This document shows, in pieces, positions 49,175-62,862 of a stretch of DNA of 64,000 bases (the first letter of the stretch is position 1; the number at the start of each line of letters is the position of its first letter). This DNA is from Paulownia fortunei. Its lineage: Eukaryota; Streptophyta; Magnoliopsida; Lamiales; Paulowniaceae. A program made the position numbers and the translations under genes. Under the pieces are notes generated by a model that saw only the letters and a list, made by a program, of their open reading frames with translations, did not search any database and was not told where the DNA came from. The stretch is from assembly GCA_019321725.1 (NCBI GenBank), contig CM033107.1, positions 24,605,445 through 24,669,444 on the forward strand. The letters run 5' to 3'.

Positions 49175-52100
49175 TACAGACAGAGATTAGATCTAGAGAG
49201 ACGATTTAAGTGTGAGAGAGTAGTTGAGAGGAAAAGGGTTCGTTGTTGTTGACAGAAGAGAAGGTAATTGGGGGACAGGCCTCGTATTTGTAGAAGGGGT
49301 TAGGCCAATTACAACCGTCGATTTTGTTGCGAGTAAGGTTGGTACTTGGTTGGGCTCTTTTGCCTCGACTGTGTCGAAAACTCGACATTGTTTTTTTTGT
49401 TTTTTCTCGCTTGCTAAGAAAAAATATAGGAGATCAGAAAAAAAAAATAATAAAAATGCTCAATTTTAATTAGCAACAAACTTGTTTGTTCATTGTGTAT
49501 AGTATCTGTATCTCAAGTGACTTGAAATAAAATATTTACTAATTATTAACACGGGTCAATGTATTGTTAATTGAATATAACTTCACAATAATCAATCTAT
49601 ATATATATATATAAGCAATACATGATGGGCAAGCAAATCCTCACAAAATAGAAAAAATGTATATATTTAGAAATTGAAATTCTATGAGTTATTTGCTTGA
49701 ATTTTTCTCATGGAGCAAAACCTCACATGTATTTTATATGCAGTTAGAATTTTTTATTTCGAGTAATATTTTATATTCTATTTTAATAATATCATTACAC
49801 GTCAAATATATATTAATGATGTCGTTCAATACATTTGGCATATATAGGTAATATCATAAGGGATGAAACTTCATAAGCCAATTTATTTTATATGTTGGTG
49901 GTTGCAAAATTTAACAAATTAATATGATGGTAGAAGACATGTAAAGGTAGGATGGGTAAAAAAGAAAACTTTTAATACAAAAGTATGGGAATTTGTTTAT
50001 TAGTGGGATAGTTAGATTAATGACACTTATTTATTATTAATTAATATTTTAATACAATATATTTAATCAATTTATTTGAAGTTATTTATTATGGATACGC
50101 ACAATTACTCGATGTGAATCGCGGATTACAATTCAAATATATTGCAAATCTATGGAGTACTGATTTGTTAAATATCTTTTCAATGAAATGTATGAAATTT
50201 TGTCTATGTTGGCCTAGTCATTAGTTGATTAAATTAAAAGTTACTGCTATGGATTACAGCAAGTTTTCTTTTCCTCTCTCTTTTATGATCTTTTAGCATT
50301 AAAATTTTGTGTTAAAGTTGCTTGTTTTCGGTCTTGGGGGCCAATTTTTAGACCATAAATTATGTACAGGATCCACTCAGACTACCTCATTTTTTCCTTT
50401 TATTCTGTCAATTGAACAGAAACTGTTTGATTATGTCGATTCTTGAAATTCAAGACGTTTTCTTTCATTAACAGCATTTTTAGCCACATGAATCCATTGA
50501 TGCACATCTTAAACTGTAATTTTTAGGTTGAGAAAATTTCATATTAGCACCCACTTAAATATTAAATGTTAAAATTTGTAATGATAATTCTATACTCTAA
50601 CATGTCAAAATCCCATTTAAGTAGTATTCAAATAAATAGCATCTAATTTTCCAGCTGGCTAGTGATATATGTTCTGAATAAATTGGAAAATCCAATTAAC
50701 ATGGGATTAGTCATGGTGAAGGTACCTAAAAGTTGTTCTTATACCACAAGGGTCTCGAGAATATTCCAACACTTTACCAGAAATTCCTATTTTTCTCTAA
50801 AAAAAAAAAAAAAAAAAACATATCCGAATGGTGCTTAATGCTTCATGATGTTGATGCTTTCGTGTCCTCCAACCATAAATAGTTAAAAAAAAAAAATTGA
50901 GACAAAGAAAAAGCAGAGGAGTCATTAAATTTAATAATCACTCATCCTCAGCAAAACTCAAAAAGTGGTGAGGTTCATGACTCCTACTGAAGACATAATA
51001 AAAAAAAATATATAAAGTAATGCCCCTTAGATTAATATAGCAAATAATTGTGATTTCAATAATTTGGTCTCTTGCGCATGGTTTTGTATGTCATAAGACA
51101 AAGTATAGAGGCCAACAATGAGAATTAAATCAACTAGTCAGCATTGACAATTACCTTGAGCTATGTATGTATAATATATATATATTGCTAAAAGCTGCAG
51201 AAGGAAAACAGGAAAATAAGTTGAAAGCTGAAAAGTATCATAAATTCACGTGTATCTGGCCATTTTCAGCGGCACCAAACTCATCACGCTATTTTTCTCC
51301 TCAGCAGTACTTTCTTGTTATCTTTTTTCTCACCTAAATTAGGTGTCTAAATTTGAGTAGAATGGGAGAAGTTAAATCCACTCATCAAAGTACATGATCG
51401 AAACCTTAAAAGAGATGTTAACCAGAAAAATCAAAACATTCAGGGATTTATGATGGATTGAGCATTCAGGGATATCAACATTTGCCTGAATGAACTCAAA
51501 ACCACAAATATAAATAATCCTGAGTGCAGTGCATCTGGACATGCTTAAGTGAAAAAATGAATTCAAATCTCCTTCCTCTTTTAGTAACGCAATTATACAT
51601 AGAACAGGTACGCTATGCCACAGTACTGTTTAAGTTTAAATAAATAACCATTCCATATAATTATATCCATAGTTTTACGAATTCTGCTTAACCCATAGGA
51701 AGCACAATCCCTTGTTTCAGGTAATAAAGAAATTCCCCAACAGAGAAACCGTGATTCGGAAAAGCAAAGGATATCCAATTTTCAGACCATATCTTGTACC
51801 CAAACCTATATTTTTTAAAACATCATAATAATCACACGTTAATGTCTTGTTGTTACTCTAGAAAAGGATGTCACTAGCTATCACACGGTAATATCGTATT
51901 AATCAGAGAGAAAAGCTTTTTAGCTTAAATAATATTTCTACTGCACACAGCAGAAGAATAAATAGATTTCCTTTCAATACATGGGAACCCACAGGATTTT
52001 ACTCATGAAAAACTACTATCCTGACAGAGAATCATTTCAATTCTCACCAGACGATGGATTAACTACGAGAGAAGGCGTTGAGCATATTCCAGGAACTGCC

Positions 52101-52360
52101 CAAAATCGCTGCTTCAATTTAAATTTGAACCATAACCTTCACCTGAAGTTTAGTTTGGTTTGATTTGAAATGTTTTTAAGTTTTTACTTGAAAATAGCCA
52201 AACTTTTGATCTTCAAACTGGCTTGAGATTATCAACAGTTCTGATCATTATTCACAAGTGAGAGGCTGCTTTCGGGAAAAAGAAAAAAGAAGATATTCAA
52301 CCAAAAAAAAAAAAAGGAGCACTTTTTTTTAAAATATCCAAAAAATAAACAGGAGACTCG
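49175..52360. other. Enolase promoter and AT-rich intergenic region
   Basis: The first 300 bp upstream of the enolase ATG are less AT-rich and should contain leader and promoter. Beyond about 49450 the sequence is AT-rich with several poly(A) tracts (50800, 50890, 51000) and short AT microsatellites (49598-49614, 51171-51185). No protein family or RNA gene is recognisable. Confidence 0.5.
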
Positions 52361-52412
52361 ATACTGGATAAAGAGTATTTGCAAGTGTTCTCCATGAGAA
52401 ATGCAGAGATAA

Positions 52413-52532
52413 GGGCTTCTGTTTGGAGATGAGGTTGAACATGGAAATGGTTTGAAGCTCCCTGGGGGAGTTGAAGTGGGAGGATGCAGTGCTGTGGAGC
52501 TTGTTACTTATGGGGATTTGGGTTGAGATTTT
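52413..52532 (-). pseudogene. Decayed fragment of a peroxiredoxin IIE gene
   Basis: On the minus strand this 120 bp block aligns without a gap to 54803-54684 of the intact peroxiredoxin gene, about two thirds identical by eye, and in the same reading frame: LKISTQIPISNKLHSTASSH against [20 protein letters not shown], followed by a shared ELQTIS. The similarity fades just before the catalytic site: the [10 protein letters not shown] motif is replaced by HFSWRTLANT, so the peroxidatic Cys is gone. The surrounding open frame (52622-52329) has no upstream ATG. It is best read as the relic of a tandem duplicate lying 1.9 kb downstream of the functional copy. Confidence 0.75.
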
Positions 52533-52632
52533 CAGAGTTGTGGGGGTAGAATACACCAGGTTTTCTGAATTTGAAGTTTGAGCAGGTATACCATAGAGCC
52601 TTTCCTTCAGTAGCCTTTCCACTTAGGTATCT

Positions 52633-54302
52633 TTAAAGAAAATTGATGAACTAGCAAGGCAACTTGGAATGTTCACTTTAGTTCAGCTGCAGATCACATT
52701 TATCTGATAATAGAGTCAATAATTGTGTCGTCAAGTGACCATGAGAACTGGTATCAATGTGATCACCGCTTTTAGCCAGAGACTCATTAGTCAAAAATGA
52801 TACCGGAAAGCCTCCATATTATGCCATTGTCAGCATTATTCAAAATTATAATTGCCTGAGTTCATCCTATGCAAAAATCAAAACAATCCCAATTGGAGCC
52901 TCAAAAGTTCACAATAGCCATATCATGTTCAAAATTGCAGCCTCTAGTCCTCACAACCTCTCAGAAATTTTCAACACGCAGAAAAATGACATCGATTGAA
53001 ATCTTTTTTAGTCCAAGGAGTTCCAAGAGAATAAATTAAACAAAATGAAATAAAATAGCGGTGCTATTCACCAGGGATGCACACTGAAGGAGGAAAAATG
53101 GCCCAAAGTTATACCTTTCTAAATCACTTTACAACTTCACCACATGTTTCCTGAACCCAGCAATTTAATGATAAATGCCCAACAATTCCTAAACCAAACC
53201 CATATTTTGACTACCTATAAGCTCTGTAATTGTATTATCCCAGAGGCCATATAGACACAACATAACAATGCATGCACCCATGTACTAAGCACATTTTCAG
53301 CACTCTAAACCATCAGTTTCATAGTACCACATGGGCGACATCCATACGCTTACTCTTATCATCAAGACTCACAATAAAATCATACAACACCAAATGCATT
53401 GCCAAAACTTACCATCATTTCCTTTTTTGTCGACCTCAAAACCTAGATGAAGCAGTCAAAAACAAAATAATCTTCAAACATATTAGCAGAGGAATCAGAA
53501 CATACTCAAAGTACATATCTTGCAGTTCATATTTATCCAACATGTCACACACATGAAAAAACATCATCCAATTTGCACAAGGCACTATTTTCCAGATTCA
53601 AATAACTACTGTCATTTCCAATACCAAATTCCAGATCACATTACTGACTACAACATCTTCAAGAAGCCAACTGTACATTCTCCTGAAAGTTCAAGTCAGA
53701 TTTGTAACCTATTAGCACTCATTAAACCATATACGTCCCATTTTTCTAGCTTATCTAAATGCCTTACAAGCATTTCATTTAATTGATAAAAAAACCAAAA
53801 GTGCAGGAAATATAACTCACAGTTCAAACTGATTAGGAAAATAACAACTTAAACCGTGTATACCACAAAAAAAACGCATAAATGCTATGCTGTAGTCCAG
53901 CGGTCTTACGGATGCTGCACTTGACCTTTATCTTACTCCGGATATAATATGGATATTACTGTTTCTCGCGTACATTCATCGTATAGCTTGTGTACATTCA
54001 TCATATAAGTGTTCCTATTTTTTTACAAAATGAAACACTTAGACCTTTATGTTACATCTGATATAGTATGGGTATTAGTTACATCATGACAGCACACGAT
54101 AAACTCCCATTTCTCAAAATTCAACCACTAATAATCATGTCCAATTTTCCCATTTTATTTCAAAACATAGTAACATTTCATGTAACCCACAAATACTGAA
54201 AAGGCTGGAAACAAAACATGGGAAAGACAACTCATCTGTACCATATCAGCAGATTCCTCAATTTCAAAAGTCAACAGAAAGAAAGAGACAGAACTAATAC
54301 TC
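52633..54302. other. Spacer downstream of the peroxiredoxin gene
   Basis: It should include the peroxiredoxin 3' untranslated region at its right end. I see only short chance frames, no additional piece of the relic that I can align with confidence, and no repeat ends. Confidence 0.5.
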
Positions 54303-54989
54303 TCAAATGGCCTTGAGCAAATCCTCGGCACTGCTAACATTGAAAGCACCGCCCTCCTCCAAATTCAAGATTTTGACAACCCCATCTTCGACATACATCG
54401 CATACCTCCTCGATCTCACTCCTAGCCCCACCGGCTTATCACTCAAGTCCAGCTCACACCCAATTGCCTTAGTGAAATCACCATTGCCATCACTCAACAA
54501 CAAAACCTCATCCCCCACTTTCAAATTCTCCTTCCACGCCTTCATCACGAATGCATCGTTGACGGAAATACAAGCAATGGCATCAATGCCCTTGGCCTTA
54601 AACTCAGCGGCTTTTTCGACAAAACCCGGGAGATGTTTTTGCGAGCAGGTGGGGGTGAACGCGCCGGGAACGGCGAGAAGAATGGTTTTCTTGTTGGAGG
54701 TGAGGTCGGAGACGGAAATGGTTTGGAGCTCGTCGGAGGAGTCGAAGTAGGAGAGGGTGGCGTCCGGGAGCTTGTCGCCGACGGAGATGATGGCGGAGAT
54801 TTTGGGGACAGTTGAGAAACTGAGGGGTTGATGGCGGCGGAGGGGAAGAGAGGTGAAAGAGGAGGAGAAGTAGGAGGTGGGTTTTTTGTGTGGGGAAAGG
54901 AGAGAGAATGGTTGTTTGAGTTTGGGGGTGGAGGAAGCGAGGAGCTTTGTAACGGCGAATGTGGCTGTTGTAGCGGTTGCTGCTGCCAT
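54303..54989 (-). CDS. PRXIIE: Peroxiredoxin-2E, chloroplastic (type II, thiol-dependent peroxidase)
   Basis: Plastid stromal peroxidase that reduces hydrogen peroxide, alkyl hydroperoxides and peroxynitrite using glutaredoxin or thioredoxin. A single uninterrupted exon gives 228 residues (Arabidopsis PrxIIE has 234). The start is the ATG at 54989 ([13 protein letters not shown]), not the upstream in-frame region, because a Ser/Thr/Ala-rich chloroplast transit peptide of about 65 residues follows it. The mature domain begins near [15 protein letters not shown]. Peroxidatic Cys115 sits in [17 protein letters not shown] and resolving Cys140 in [12 protein letters not shown], spaced as in type II enzymes. 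The conserved C-terminal half ([38 protein letters not shown]) is complete. Lack of introns is usual for this gene. A decayed copy lies downstream. Confidence 0.96.
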   Translation of the reverse strand: MAAATATTATFAVTKLLASSTPKLKQPFSLLSPHKKPTSYFSSSFTSLPLRRHQPLSFSTVPKISAIISVGDKLPDATLSYFDSSDELQTISVSDLTSNKKTILLAVPGAFTPTCSQKHLPGFVEKAAEFKAKGIDAIACISVNDAFVMKAWKENLKVGDEVLLLSDGNGDFTKAIGCELDLSDKPVGLGVRSRRYAMYVEDGVVKILNLEEGGAFNVSSAEDLLKAI

Positions 54990-56362
54990 TGCTGTGGGTG
55001 AATGTGTGTGTATGTGTGAGATGTAGAAGAAAATAATAAAGAAAAGTGTATGTATAGCGTGGGCTGGGGGGGGGGCGGGGTTAGGTTCTTGGCCTTTTGC
55101 GATGGATTTGAGGATTATGCGGATATAACGATGAGTGGTCACTCCTACGGTGCGAGAGAGGGGAAAAACAGAACAAAGAGAAGAGATTAAAATATCTTAT
55201 ACATTTTGAGCTTAAAAGGAATAAATAAATCTTTTTATTTACAATTAAAAAAATTTCGTTTTTGTTTTTCAAGTTTATTAATAAGAAATGTTTTCATAAA
55301 CTTCATTTTAACATATCTTTGAAATTATCTTTTAAAGACTATACTAATTTAAGTGACAAAGATATAATCATTCATCTTTATCTTTAAAAATACAAAAAAT
55401 TCATTTAGATTATATATTTAATAACTTAATTTAAGTTCAAATGATCGAAATACATTTTTCATGTTCTGAAAATATTTGTGTATGTATTATACTTATATCA
55501 CTTAAAAAATCTTAAAATTTGAATTGCTTAAGTTATTAATTTTTTATTTTTTTTGTATTTTAATATAAAATTTTATTTTTTATTAGATTAAAAATAATTT
55601 AAAATTAAATTTAGAGTGCAAAATATTCAAAATTTATTGAGAAATTTTACCGTAAAATATATGTAACCTAAAAGTTCAAACGACATACTTTCATTGGAAA
55701 CAAATTATGATTATCTGAATCCGTACAAACTCAACTTAAACCTTATAAGGGCTCAAGTCTCAACGCCAAATTGTGAATTGAAACAAGACGAAAAGGAAGA
55801 TCTTTTTTGTTGAACGCAGAGATACAGCTACTTGTTATCACAGAAATTGACCCAATATTCTCTCGTCAAAATGCACACACTCCCAAACACTACCCAGTGG
55901 GCTTTACAACTGTATCCTTAGATCCAATAATTAGAGTCCATTCAGTTTAGAGCCCATTAATATTCATTGGTGCATATAAATTTTTTTTAATGTAGTCCAT
56001 TTTTTAAAATAAAAATCCTCAGAAATAAATGACAATTCCATTACTAAAGTTGGTGAAAGCAACAAACAACTCCCTAAAAAAATAAAAAAAAACAGAAAAA
56101 ATTCTGAATTTAATTAAGAGTAATGCTATGTAACACTATTAATATAATTATCAATTTATGACCTCCACACTTTCTTTCAATCCATTTTTATGTGATCACG
56201 TTTCAAGTATATAAATACAAAATAAACTCGTTTGAGTCGCAGCTTTTGACAGGGAAAAATAGAAAAAAAAAAATGCAAAAATTGTGTAGGCGCCTCTTCC
56301 ATAGACAGACGAGCACAGGGCCGATGAAGAGGAAATAAATAACGAGCCTTTCATTGATGATG
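54990..56362. other. Spacer between the peroxiredoxin leader and the CSLA 3' end
   Basis: The peroxiredoxin leader carries a G-rich tract on the plus strand at 55061-55080 (GGG, G10 and G4). Beyond about 55180 the sequence is AT-rich with no recognised gene. The last few hundred bases before 56363 should be the CSLA 3' untranslated region. Confidence 0.5.
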
Positions 56363-59300
56363 CTAAGAGGGGACAAAGGTGCCAACATAACCAAACCCCA
56401 TGATGAAGAAGGCCATTGCCTGAACGAAGAGGTAGACGAAATAGTGGTTTTTCCCAAATGCAACGTCATAACAACCGCAAAAGAAGAGGTAAGCGCCAGT
56501 CGCTAGCTCTAACAAATGGAGTCTGTTCACAACAAATCACAGTTAAGCATTTCAGCCACTACAAAGAAATTTTTTTTTAATATTAGCGATAAAATATTAA
56601 GTAATAACATCAAAGTTGCCGTTCATGAGATTTATTAAGAGATATCAATTTTTGATTTGTCAATATTTAAATTATCACAATTAATATTTAATAATACATG
56701 TTTATATTTTCACTATATTGTGACAAGTTTTTGATTACTGACTATCGACAGTGGTAACATTTTAGACAATTTTTATCACTTAAAATTGTGAAAATCAGTC
56801 GCAGCAACACAAAAATTCTTGTTGATATTATCATTTGATTTCTTGTCACTAACTTTCTATTTTTTTTTTTGCAACGAGTGAAGGTATCATTTATAAAATG
56901 AATAGTTCCTTGTTTGAGCCAAAGGAACTTTAAATGATTTGAAAAGTTTAAGGTTTTATAATCTGTAACATGAGTATTACTACGAGTAAAGATACTTTGG
57001 GGAAGTAAATCGTAGTTTAGGAAGCATAACGCCATTTTATTAATTGCGAGCTTCACAAACAGAAAATAGGAGTGTTTTATCTGTGGATGGAGGGAGTATA
57101 TTTTGTTGTCGTGTGCAATGTCTGAAGATATATACCTTTCTCCAATCCTAAATCGGGGTTTCCTGAAAGCTTTCATTGCTGATTTTAACTTCAGAGCATC
57201 TCCAAGTTTCTCTGTGACAACCCATTCATTCACTCTCCCTGCCTCCAGCAACCCGATGAAGGTAGCTTTTGTACGGTGTAGTGACATTACATTCTCAAAA
57301 AGGATCCACAACACCACCAGATGGAGTGACCTATACATTTAAACTAAAAACATGAAAGGCAGAACCGTTGATGCAAATACAATACAGAATGTAACAGGAT
57401 TTGTAATAAAAGTGTCCGATCATATCAGAAAGCTACTAAGATTCTTTCCTGTAAGTTTCCCAAGATAAGTCAGAAAAGATTGTCGGGCCAATTTTTAGTA
57501 TTTTGGATTACTTGTTTCAATTGTATCTCATCATATATTGCAATTACAGATACATGTCAAGTGTACTGACCAAATTGAATAACTGGGGAAAAGGGCTGGC
57601 AGAAAACCAAACCTGGGGGTTCCAACTGCATTGAGTAGGGTGATGATGGAAGGTATGTAAATTGCTCCCCACTTTGGAATCTCAACTTCAGGTACTAATA
57701 CAGTGGCAGGTAATACAACACAGTAAAATACGAACGTGACTATATGGGCTACGATCTTCCTTATGAAGAAGAAACTGTATATTACATGAACCTTCTTCCA
57801 CAAAGATACATTCTGCAGATGATTAGATCACAAGAAAAGCTAATCAATAAGACACAGTTGCAAAGTTAGTCGTAGAATTTGAATCTAAAATCTTGAGGAT
57901 CAGAGAGAGGAGATTGAGCAGCCAACCTTGTTTCTCAAAATCTCCACTAACATTTTTCTTAAAAGATTGGCAGGGCCGCATGACCACCTGTGTTGCTGAT
58001 AGCGATACGCCTTGAAGGTGCTTGGCAATTCATTTTTCACCTGAAAGAAGTGAAGAATCAGTCCTGAAACTGAAAAAATGCAAGCCAAAAACTGTTTTCT
58101 TTCTTGTTACTGCATGTCAAGGTGTTTAAATACTTGAATGAATGTGCACAGCAAAAGGAATTGAGAATTGCTGGTAACTGGAAGAGGAATAGCTTCAACA
58201 TCTATGAGTAATGGATTTATGTGCTCAACTCAAAATTAAATCATGATATAAACAAAAAACATGTCGTATTCAGTTTTTTGAGGTAGAAGAAGTATGAAAA
58301 TACCTTTAGAGAGCCAAGATACAGAAATTTCCAGCCTTTAAGACTAGAGCGGACAGCCAAGTCCATATCCTCAACTGTTGTTCGATCCTTCCATCCTCCT
58401 GCCTCATCAATCGCTGCAATTCTCCACACACCAGCAGTTCCTTGTATTTTTACAAGCACATAAGCAGTATTGATTTGTCTGATACACAGCATTAAGCAAG
58501 GTTTCACAAAAGTTCTGACCCCAAGAAAATTATACTTGGATACGTCAGATTGTGACAGTAGAAATTCAACAAAATCACATGGCCAATGAGCATATCATGC
58601 AATTCTTGGTCATGATAATTTTAATGCTATAATCTATAATGTGATTGTTTTGGAGGGGTGATTACCATTGAAGCCAAAGAAGGCATATGTAGATGAGCCT
58701 ACTTCTTGCTCCACAGTAAAGTGATAGTCCAATGACATTTCTTGCATTCTTGTCATCAAGCACTCATCAGCATTCACTGAAAAAAAAAAAAAAACATTCA
58801 AGAAAATTAATAAACCACGCTACATGTCAGGACATTTTCTCATGGACCAATAAAGCGAATTTATTAAATTATTTGTAAATTCTGTTAAAACAATAAAATA
58901 AAATTATAATTCGCAAAATTCCTAAATATAGGAAATAACAAAATAAGTGTCCCAGAAACAAACCAATACTGTCGGTAGCTAAAGGAAGGTTGAGGTCCAC
59001 CACCCAAACAGGCTACAACACATCGAATTGCTAGCTTTAGAAAGGTGGGACAATTTGTACCAAAAAGAAAACGAAAAGAAAGGTGGGATCAAAGGACAAA
59101 AGTACCCCTGCTTTAATAAATAATTCCAAACACCTGCCTCTACTCGGGGATTGAAAGATTTTGCTGGTTTGTTGGCCCAAAATATATAGCACTTCCTATT
59201 AAAAGACATTGCAGCTTTATTTCAGAAAAAAGTCTACAACAATAATTAAGTCCATCCACCAATCATGAAGTGCCAATGAAAAAAAAAAAACAAACGCTTT

Positions 59301-60939
59301 GGATCGCCTATTAAGTATTAACATTAGTACTAATAAACCTGCCTAAAAAACCCATCCTCAGTAATTTTTTATTATAGTTTATATCTTTATGAAAGCTATA
59401 TGTATTATTAATTATTATTTGATTATAGTAATTTAATTTTAGATTTGATGTACTTATAGATACTAAAAAATTAACACTTTAAACCATCAGGTTCGATAGG
59501 AGGGTGATTTGGCATAGATTGGATTCACGTAGTGTTTGATGATTTGGCTTAACCCAACCCTAATCATCCCATGATGCCCTTTCATTAATTCTTTTAAGTT
59601 GCAATGGACGAAAAAAGACTTGGAATTAGTGATCGTTCTTCAATTGTTTTAAAGTTCGACTTCTTTTCTCGAATTAATAAGTCAAATTTAATAATGAGAT
59701 AACAAATTTTCAAAATGGCTAACCAATTTTTTTTTGACTGTAGCAATGACGGGACCGCTGGATACACAATCCTTGTCAGTTGAAGTGTCACCGACAGTTG
59801 CTAAATATAATTAGCATGTGATTATGAAGTATGTTAAGCAAAGTTCCTACATGGATTTGTTTTCAGAAAATGGCAGCAAAGGTTTAGTGCGATTAGCAAA
59901 CTATAATTAGTTAGACACACTAACTAGTCGGTACTATGAAGTAATGATCAAATTCAGAAGCAGGAAAGAAAAGAAAGCTTCGTTTTAGCTGTAAGAATGG
60001 ATGAAGTAATACCAAACTTCCAACGGGCCTGAACGAGGGCAAGTTCAGGGTTGTGAACCAGAAAAGGGATAGTTCTCCAAAGAAAATCAGGTTCTGGTTG
60101 GAAATCTGCATCAAATATTGCTACAAAATCACATTCCCTCACGTAAGAGTGTTTTAGTCCTTCTTTTAATGCCCCGGCTTTGTAACCATTCCTGTTGTCT
60201 CGAATTTCGTACTTAATATTTATCCCTTTGCCTGCCCACCTCTGGCATTCCATTTGCACCAAATTCTATCCATTTCAAGGCACACAAAACAAAAGAAAAT
60301 GATAAGCAGCCAATATTTACAGACAAGCGCGATATTTTCATGTTATATGGAGTAAAATTCTGAGTGATCTGAAAAGATTATGAACTTAAATGGTTCTTTT
60401 TCAGTGTCTGTTATTACCTTAGTAATGGGGTCTGTTGAATCATCAAGAACTTGAACTATAATCCGATCAGAGGGCCAAGAGAGCCCACATGCAGCTCCAA
60501 TGGAGAGCTGATACACCTGTGTAAAACGCAACCATACTATTAAAGTCTTGAACAGAAAAACAGTTAAGCAAAACTTAAAACAATGAAAAGTACAATCTTG
60601 AATTGCATACAGAGAGGAAGACAAGAAAGGGACCTCTTTTTCATTGTACATTGGAATTTGAACGAGAACCATGGGGTAAGTCGAGTTTCCCAGCTCCAAA
60701 TCGTCTTTTAATGGCTCCCATTTGTAACGTCTGTCGGGTTTTCTACCAAACAGCTTCACCAGACAAATGACAATTGCCATGTACACTCTCTCAATGAACA
60801 ACATGGCTGACATTGCCAAGCACAAAAAAACAGCAATTTTGAGCGTAGGGACGATCAATGGCTCCTTGATCTGTCCCAACATTATCATGAATTGCTCCGT
60901 TATATCATCTCTGGCACCCGGAAACGTAAGCCGTTCCAT
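56363..60939 (-). CDS. CSLA9: Glucomannan 4-beta-mannosyltransferase, cellulose synthase-like A
   Basis: Golgi membrane glycosyltransferase (family GT2) that polymerises the (gluco)mannan backbone from GDP-mannose and GDP-glucose. Nine exons: 60939-60634, 60516-60418, 60265-60013, 58776-58666, 58440-58304, 58040-57927, 57812-57613, 57330-57136, 56522-56363. All are GT-AG with phases closing to 524 residues (Arabidopsis CSLA9 has 533). It starts [17 protein letters not shown]. One N-terminal membrane segment (about residues 30-65, ending [13 protein letters not shown]) precedes the catalytic domain with the GT2 residues VLDDSTDP (127-128), DAD (187-189), TTVEDMDL (Asp281) and QQHRW (317-321). 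Further membrane helices follow ([33 protein letters not shown]) and the last exon ([19 protein letters not shown] to GTFVPS). All catalytic motifs are intact. The subfamily is closest to CSLA9/CSLA2; the exact paralogue is inferred. Confidence 0.95.
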
Positions 60940-61550
60940 TTACTGTTAATTCCTCTTGCTTTTTGGTGGCTAAGAGGAAAAAAGAAAAACAGAGGAAAGG
61001 CTTAGAAAAAGAGTAAAACAAAGGAGAGCAGAGAGCTTCACAGAAGAATAAAGATCTGCAGGTGTATAAATAGGCTTTCTCTTCTTTCTTTCTCCTTTGC
61101 GAAGAGTGCAAGAATATTTCTTTTAAGTTTGCTTATGGGGGACGCAAAAACAATTGAGTCAGAGCTGGATTGTCAGAAAACACTTGCTCAAAAACTCCCA
61201 CTATATTTGGGCCAAATAAGCTCTTCCCCACCAGAAAGATCACACGCAAGAACTCCCAAATGCAAGCCTCGGTGTACAATTACTTAAACCCTGCAGCACA
61301 ACAATCAAAACTAAAACATTCAGTAATCCTTTCTTTCTCCTATTCGTTCTTTTTTTCACCAAAAGAACTGCTACCAAACAAAGCTTTCTGCCTTTTAATC
61401 AGAAGCAGAACAGTGCAGCTATTGCTGCAAATGTTGGAGAAGTATGGAGAAAGAAAGAAGACTAAACAGAGGAAATGAAGAGAGCTAAAGAGAGAGGGAA
61501 AGGATGGAGGGGTGGTGAGAGAAAGAGAGTGAGAATCTCTCTTTATAGAA
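60940..61550 (-). promoter_or_regulatory. CSLA leader and promoter
   Basis: Two TATA-like sequences read toward the gene: TATTTATA (complement of 61067-61074) about 130 bp upstream of the ATG, and TATAAA (complement of 61541-61546) about 600 bp upstream. A pyrimidine/purine-rich GAGA tract lies between 61440 and 61535. I cannot decide between a short leader and a long, possibly spliced one. Confidence 0.35.
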
Positions 61551-62862
61551 GCTCTATGGTGGCTACCGGTTTGGGTTGGTAATGTCGTTTTCGTTTTCTC
61601 TTTTCTTTTTCTATTATTTGCTCCTCTTAATCTTTACCACTATTTTGAAACCACAGAAGTTTCCGAAATGAAGTTGTGCGGTTTACTTCCAACCATGAAA
61701 AGAACTCCCCAACAGCAAAAGTTGAACACTGTGGCATCCGCCGCCGGCAGGACTCCGACAATAATTCCTGGCATACAGTTTTCATACATGTGTTCCTTTG
61801 GGTGTGTACATGTTAAAAGGGTTCCTTTTATTGACAGGTTCTTGAACGGTAATCCAACTGAGAAAAGTAAGGACAACGGTCAATAATGTTAATATTTCTT
61901 AAAGTTCATTTGAAAAGAGAGGGCGAAACTGCATCCTCTGCATTATAATGTCAGCTCCGATTCACATGACAGCTGGGATTATTTGGCGCTAATTTAAACT
62001 TAGAACATAGAATTTAACACATAATCAGTTAAATTGTCTACTAATATGGACATTCTAGTGTCGGAGAAAAGGTATTAATGTCATATTTCAAAATCCGACA
62101 CTAACATTATGGAGTATAACTGTCTAGTATTAAAAATAAAGGAGATATATGGAGTAGTTGATACAGTGAAGCGTACAATGTTAAAATCTATTTAAATTTT
62201 TATCGAATTTTAAAAATTGTATTTAATTATTAATTAAATCGAATTTAAACAAATATTAATGGAGTCAAATATGAATCGAGTTCGAATAACTTAATCTTTT
62301 TACATAAATATATTTTTTTATTTTTTAACTTATCAAGTTGAACTTGACTCGAGTTTCAAATTTTATCGAAAAAAAATATATTCAAATATGATTTGTTAGA
62401 TTTGTTGTCAAATAAATTTTTAATGATTAATTTTAAATTGAGTAATTACAATTCTATTGACACAACAAAATAATTAGAAAAAAAAATGTGAGAATCATGC
62501 TTAGTAATAATTATACACATTATTACAATTATAAAAAGTCAATAAACCACGTATAATGTACAACTCATTAGCTCTTAATTATCAATATTCAAATAATTAG
62601 CTCTTAAATTATTTGCTCTAAAACTAAGTACTTCTTATGATTATAATTTCGACTTGCAGTTATTAATCCTCTATTTTTTTAATATTGTCTTATTATGCAC
62701 ATATTCATTATTTCAATGTGCTTAATGTGTGTTAATTATGATGCGTGTTAAATTAACACCACCAAAATCACTCTCTTCTGTAGTTGTCGGTCCAAATATT
62801 CCTTGAGAATTTATGCTATATCAACTTTTGCAGTGCTGGATTTTGGCCAACGTAAAACCGCC

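Noticed and set aside
49249..49262. TTGACAGAAGAGA upstream of enolase resembles the 5' half of miR156/157
   Set aside because: Only about 13 bases match, the rest diverges, and no complementary arm that could form a precursor hairpin lies nearby.
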